Below, piece by piece: positions 5,537 through 5,597 of a stretch of DNA of 5,597 bases; the first letter of the stretch is position 1; each line of letters begins with the position of its first letter. This DNA comes from JAJDOJ01 sp034722015. Lineage in GTDB: Bacteria > Pseudomonadota > Gammaproteobacteria > JAJDOJ01. The stretch is from the NCBI GenBank assembly GCA_034722015.1, contig JAYENI010000246.1:1-5597 (forward strand). Reading direction: 5' to 3'. The translations under genes were made by a program, and so were the position numbers. The notes under the pieces are model-generated. The model was given only the letters and a program-made list of their open reading frames with translations. It did not search any database and was not told where the DNA came from.

Positions 5537-5597
5537 AGTGAAGTCCTGCGATATAGGATGCGACCGCCTCGATCTCCTCGTTGGTCATGCGGCCGGC
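5535..5597 (-). CDS. C-terminus of a c-type cytochrome (cytochrome c4-like), partial
   Basis: The 20 visible codons before TGA read A-G-R-M-T-N-E-E-I-E-A-V-A-S-Y-I-A-G-L-H. This is the closing helix of class I cytochromes c, where a L/M-[ST]-[DN]-E-E-I-x-A-[VL]-A-x-Y-[IV]-x-G-L pattern is typical. Cytochrome c4 is a diheme periplasmic electron carrier passing electrons to terminal oxidases. The c4 call rests on this pattern and on the cytochrome c4-dsbA order known in pseudomonads. The heme-binding CXXCH motifs lie outside the window, so a single-heme c5/c553 type cannot be excluded. Confidence 0.8.
   Translation of the reverse strand, partial: AGRMTNEEIEAVASYIAGLH

Noticed and set aside
1..5597. 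CRISPR array, rRNA, defence system or phage genes.
   Set aside because: No regularly spaced repeats, no rRNA-like sequence and no recognisable nuclease, methyltransferase, integrase or phage structural gene. The EEP protein is of the housekeeping dsbA-linked type.

Overview
The window looks like chromosomal DNA of a GC-rich gammaproteobacterium. The best evidence is the gene order on the right half of the minus strand: the last codons of a c-type cytochrome (cytochrome c4-like), dsbA 13 bases downstream, then an endonuclease/exonuclease/phosphatase (EEP) family hydrolase. As I recall it, this order matches Pseudomonas aeruginosa (cytochrome c4, dsbA, PA5488-like hydrolase). I cannot place the organism at genus level.

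Layout from right to left: 5597-5535 (-) cytochrome c C-terminus, open at the window edge; 5521-4886 (-) DsbA, GTG start; 4885-4680 spacer with small hairpins and one copy of a repeated 15-mer; 4679-3849 (-) EEP hydrolase; 3848-3541 spacer; 3540-2902 (-) CAP/SCP-domain lipoprotein, GTG start; 2901-2744 a non-coding stretch that may be a remnant of an inserted element; 2743-2543 (+) a 66-residue lipoprotein; 2542-2216 a divergent regulatory region; 2215-1 (-) an AsmA-family protein of at least 738 residues, open at the left edge.

Nearly all the products belong to the cell envelope. DsbA oxidises cysteines in the periplasm. The CAP lipoprotein and the small lipoprotein both carry cysteines beyond the lipidated one and could be its substrates. 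AsmA-family proteins sit in the inner membrane and act in lipid and envelope homeostasis. The EEP protein has no signal peptide and is probably cytoplasmic.

The most unusual signal is a 90-nt, almost symmetric imperfect hairpin at 3534-3623. In the minus-strand transcript it places the Shine-Dalgarno sequence and the GTG start of the CAP lipoprotein inside the structure. Its outer arm is a 9-bp stem rich in A-U pairs, which is what one would expect of a translational switch such as an RNA thermometer, though the function is inferred. The second point of interest is the region upstream of the small lipoprotein. It has a perfect TATAAT, a 13-bp palindrome touching it, a CCAATGG direct repeat with a 10-bp period upstream, and a leader hairpin downstream.
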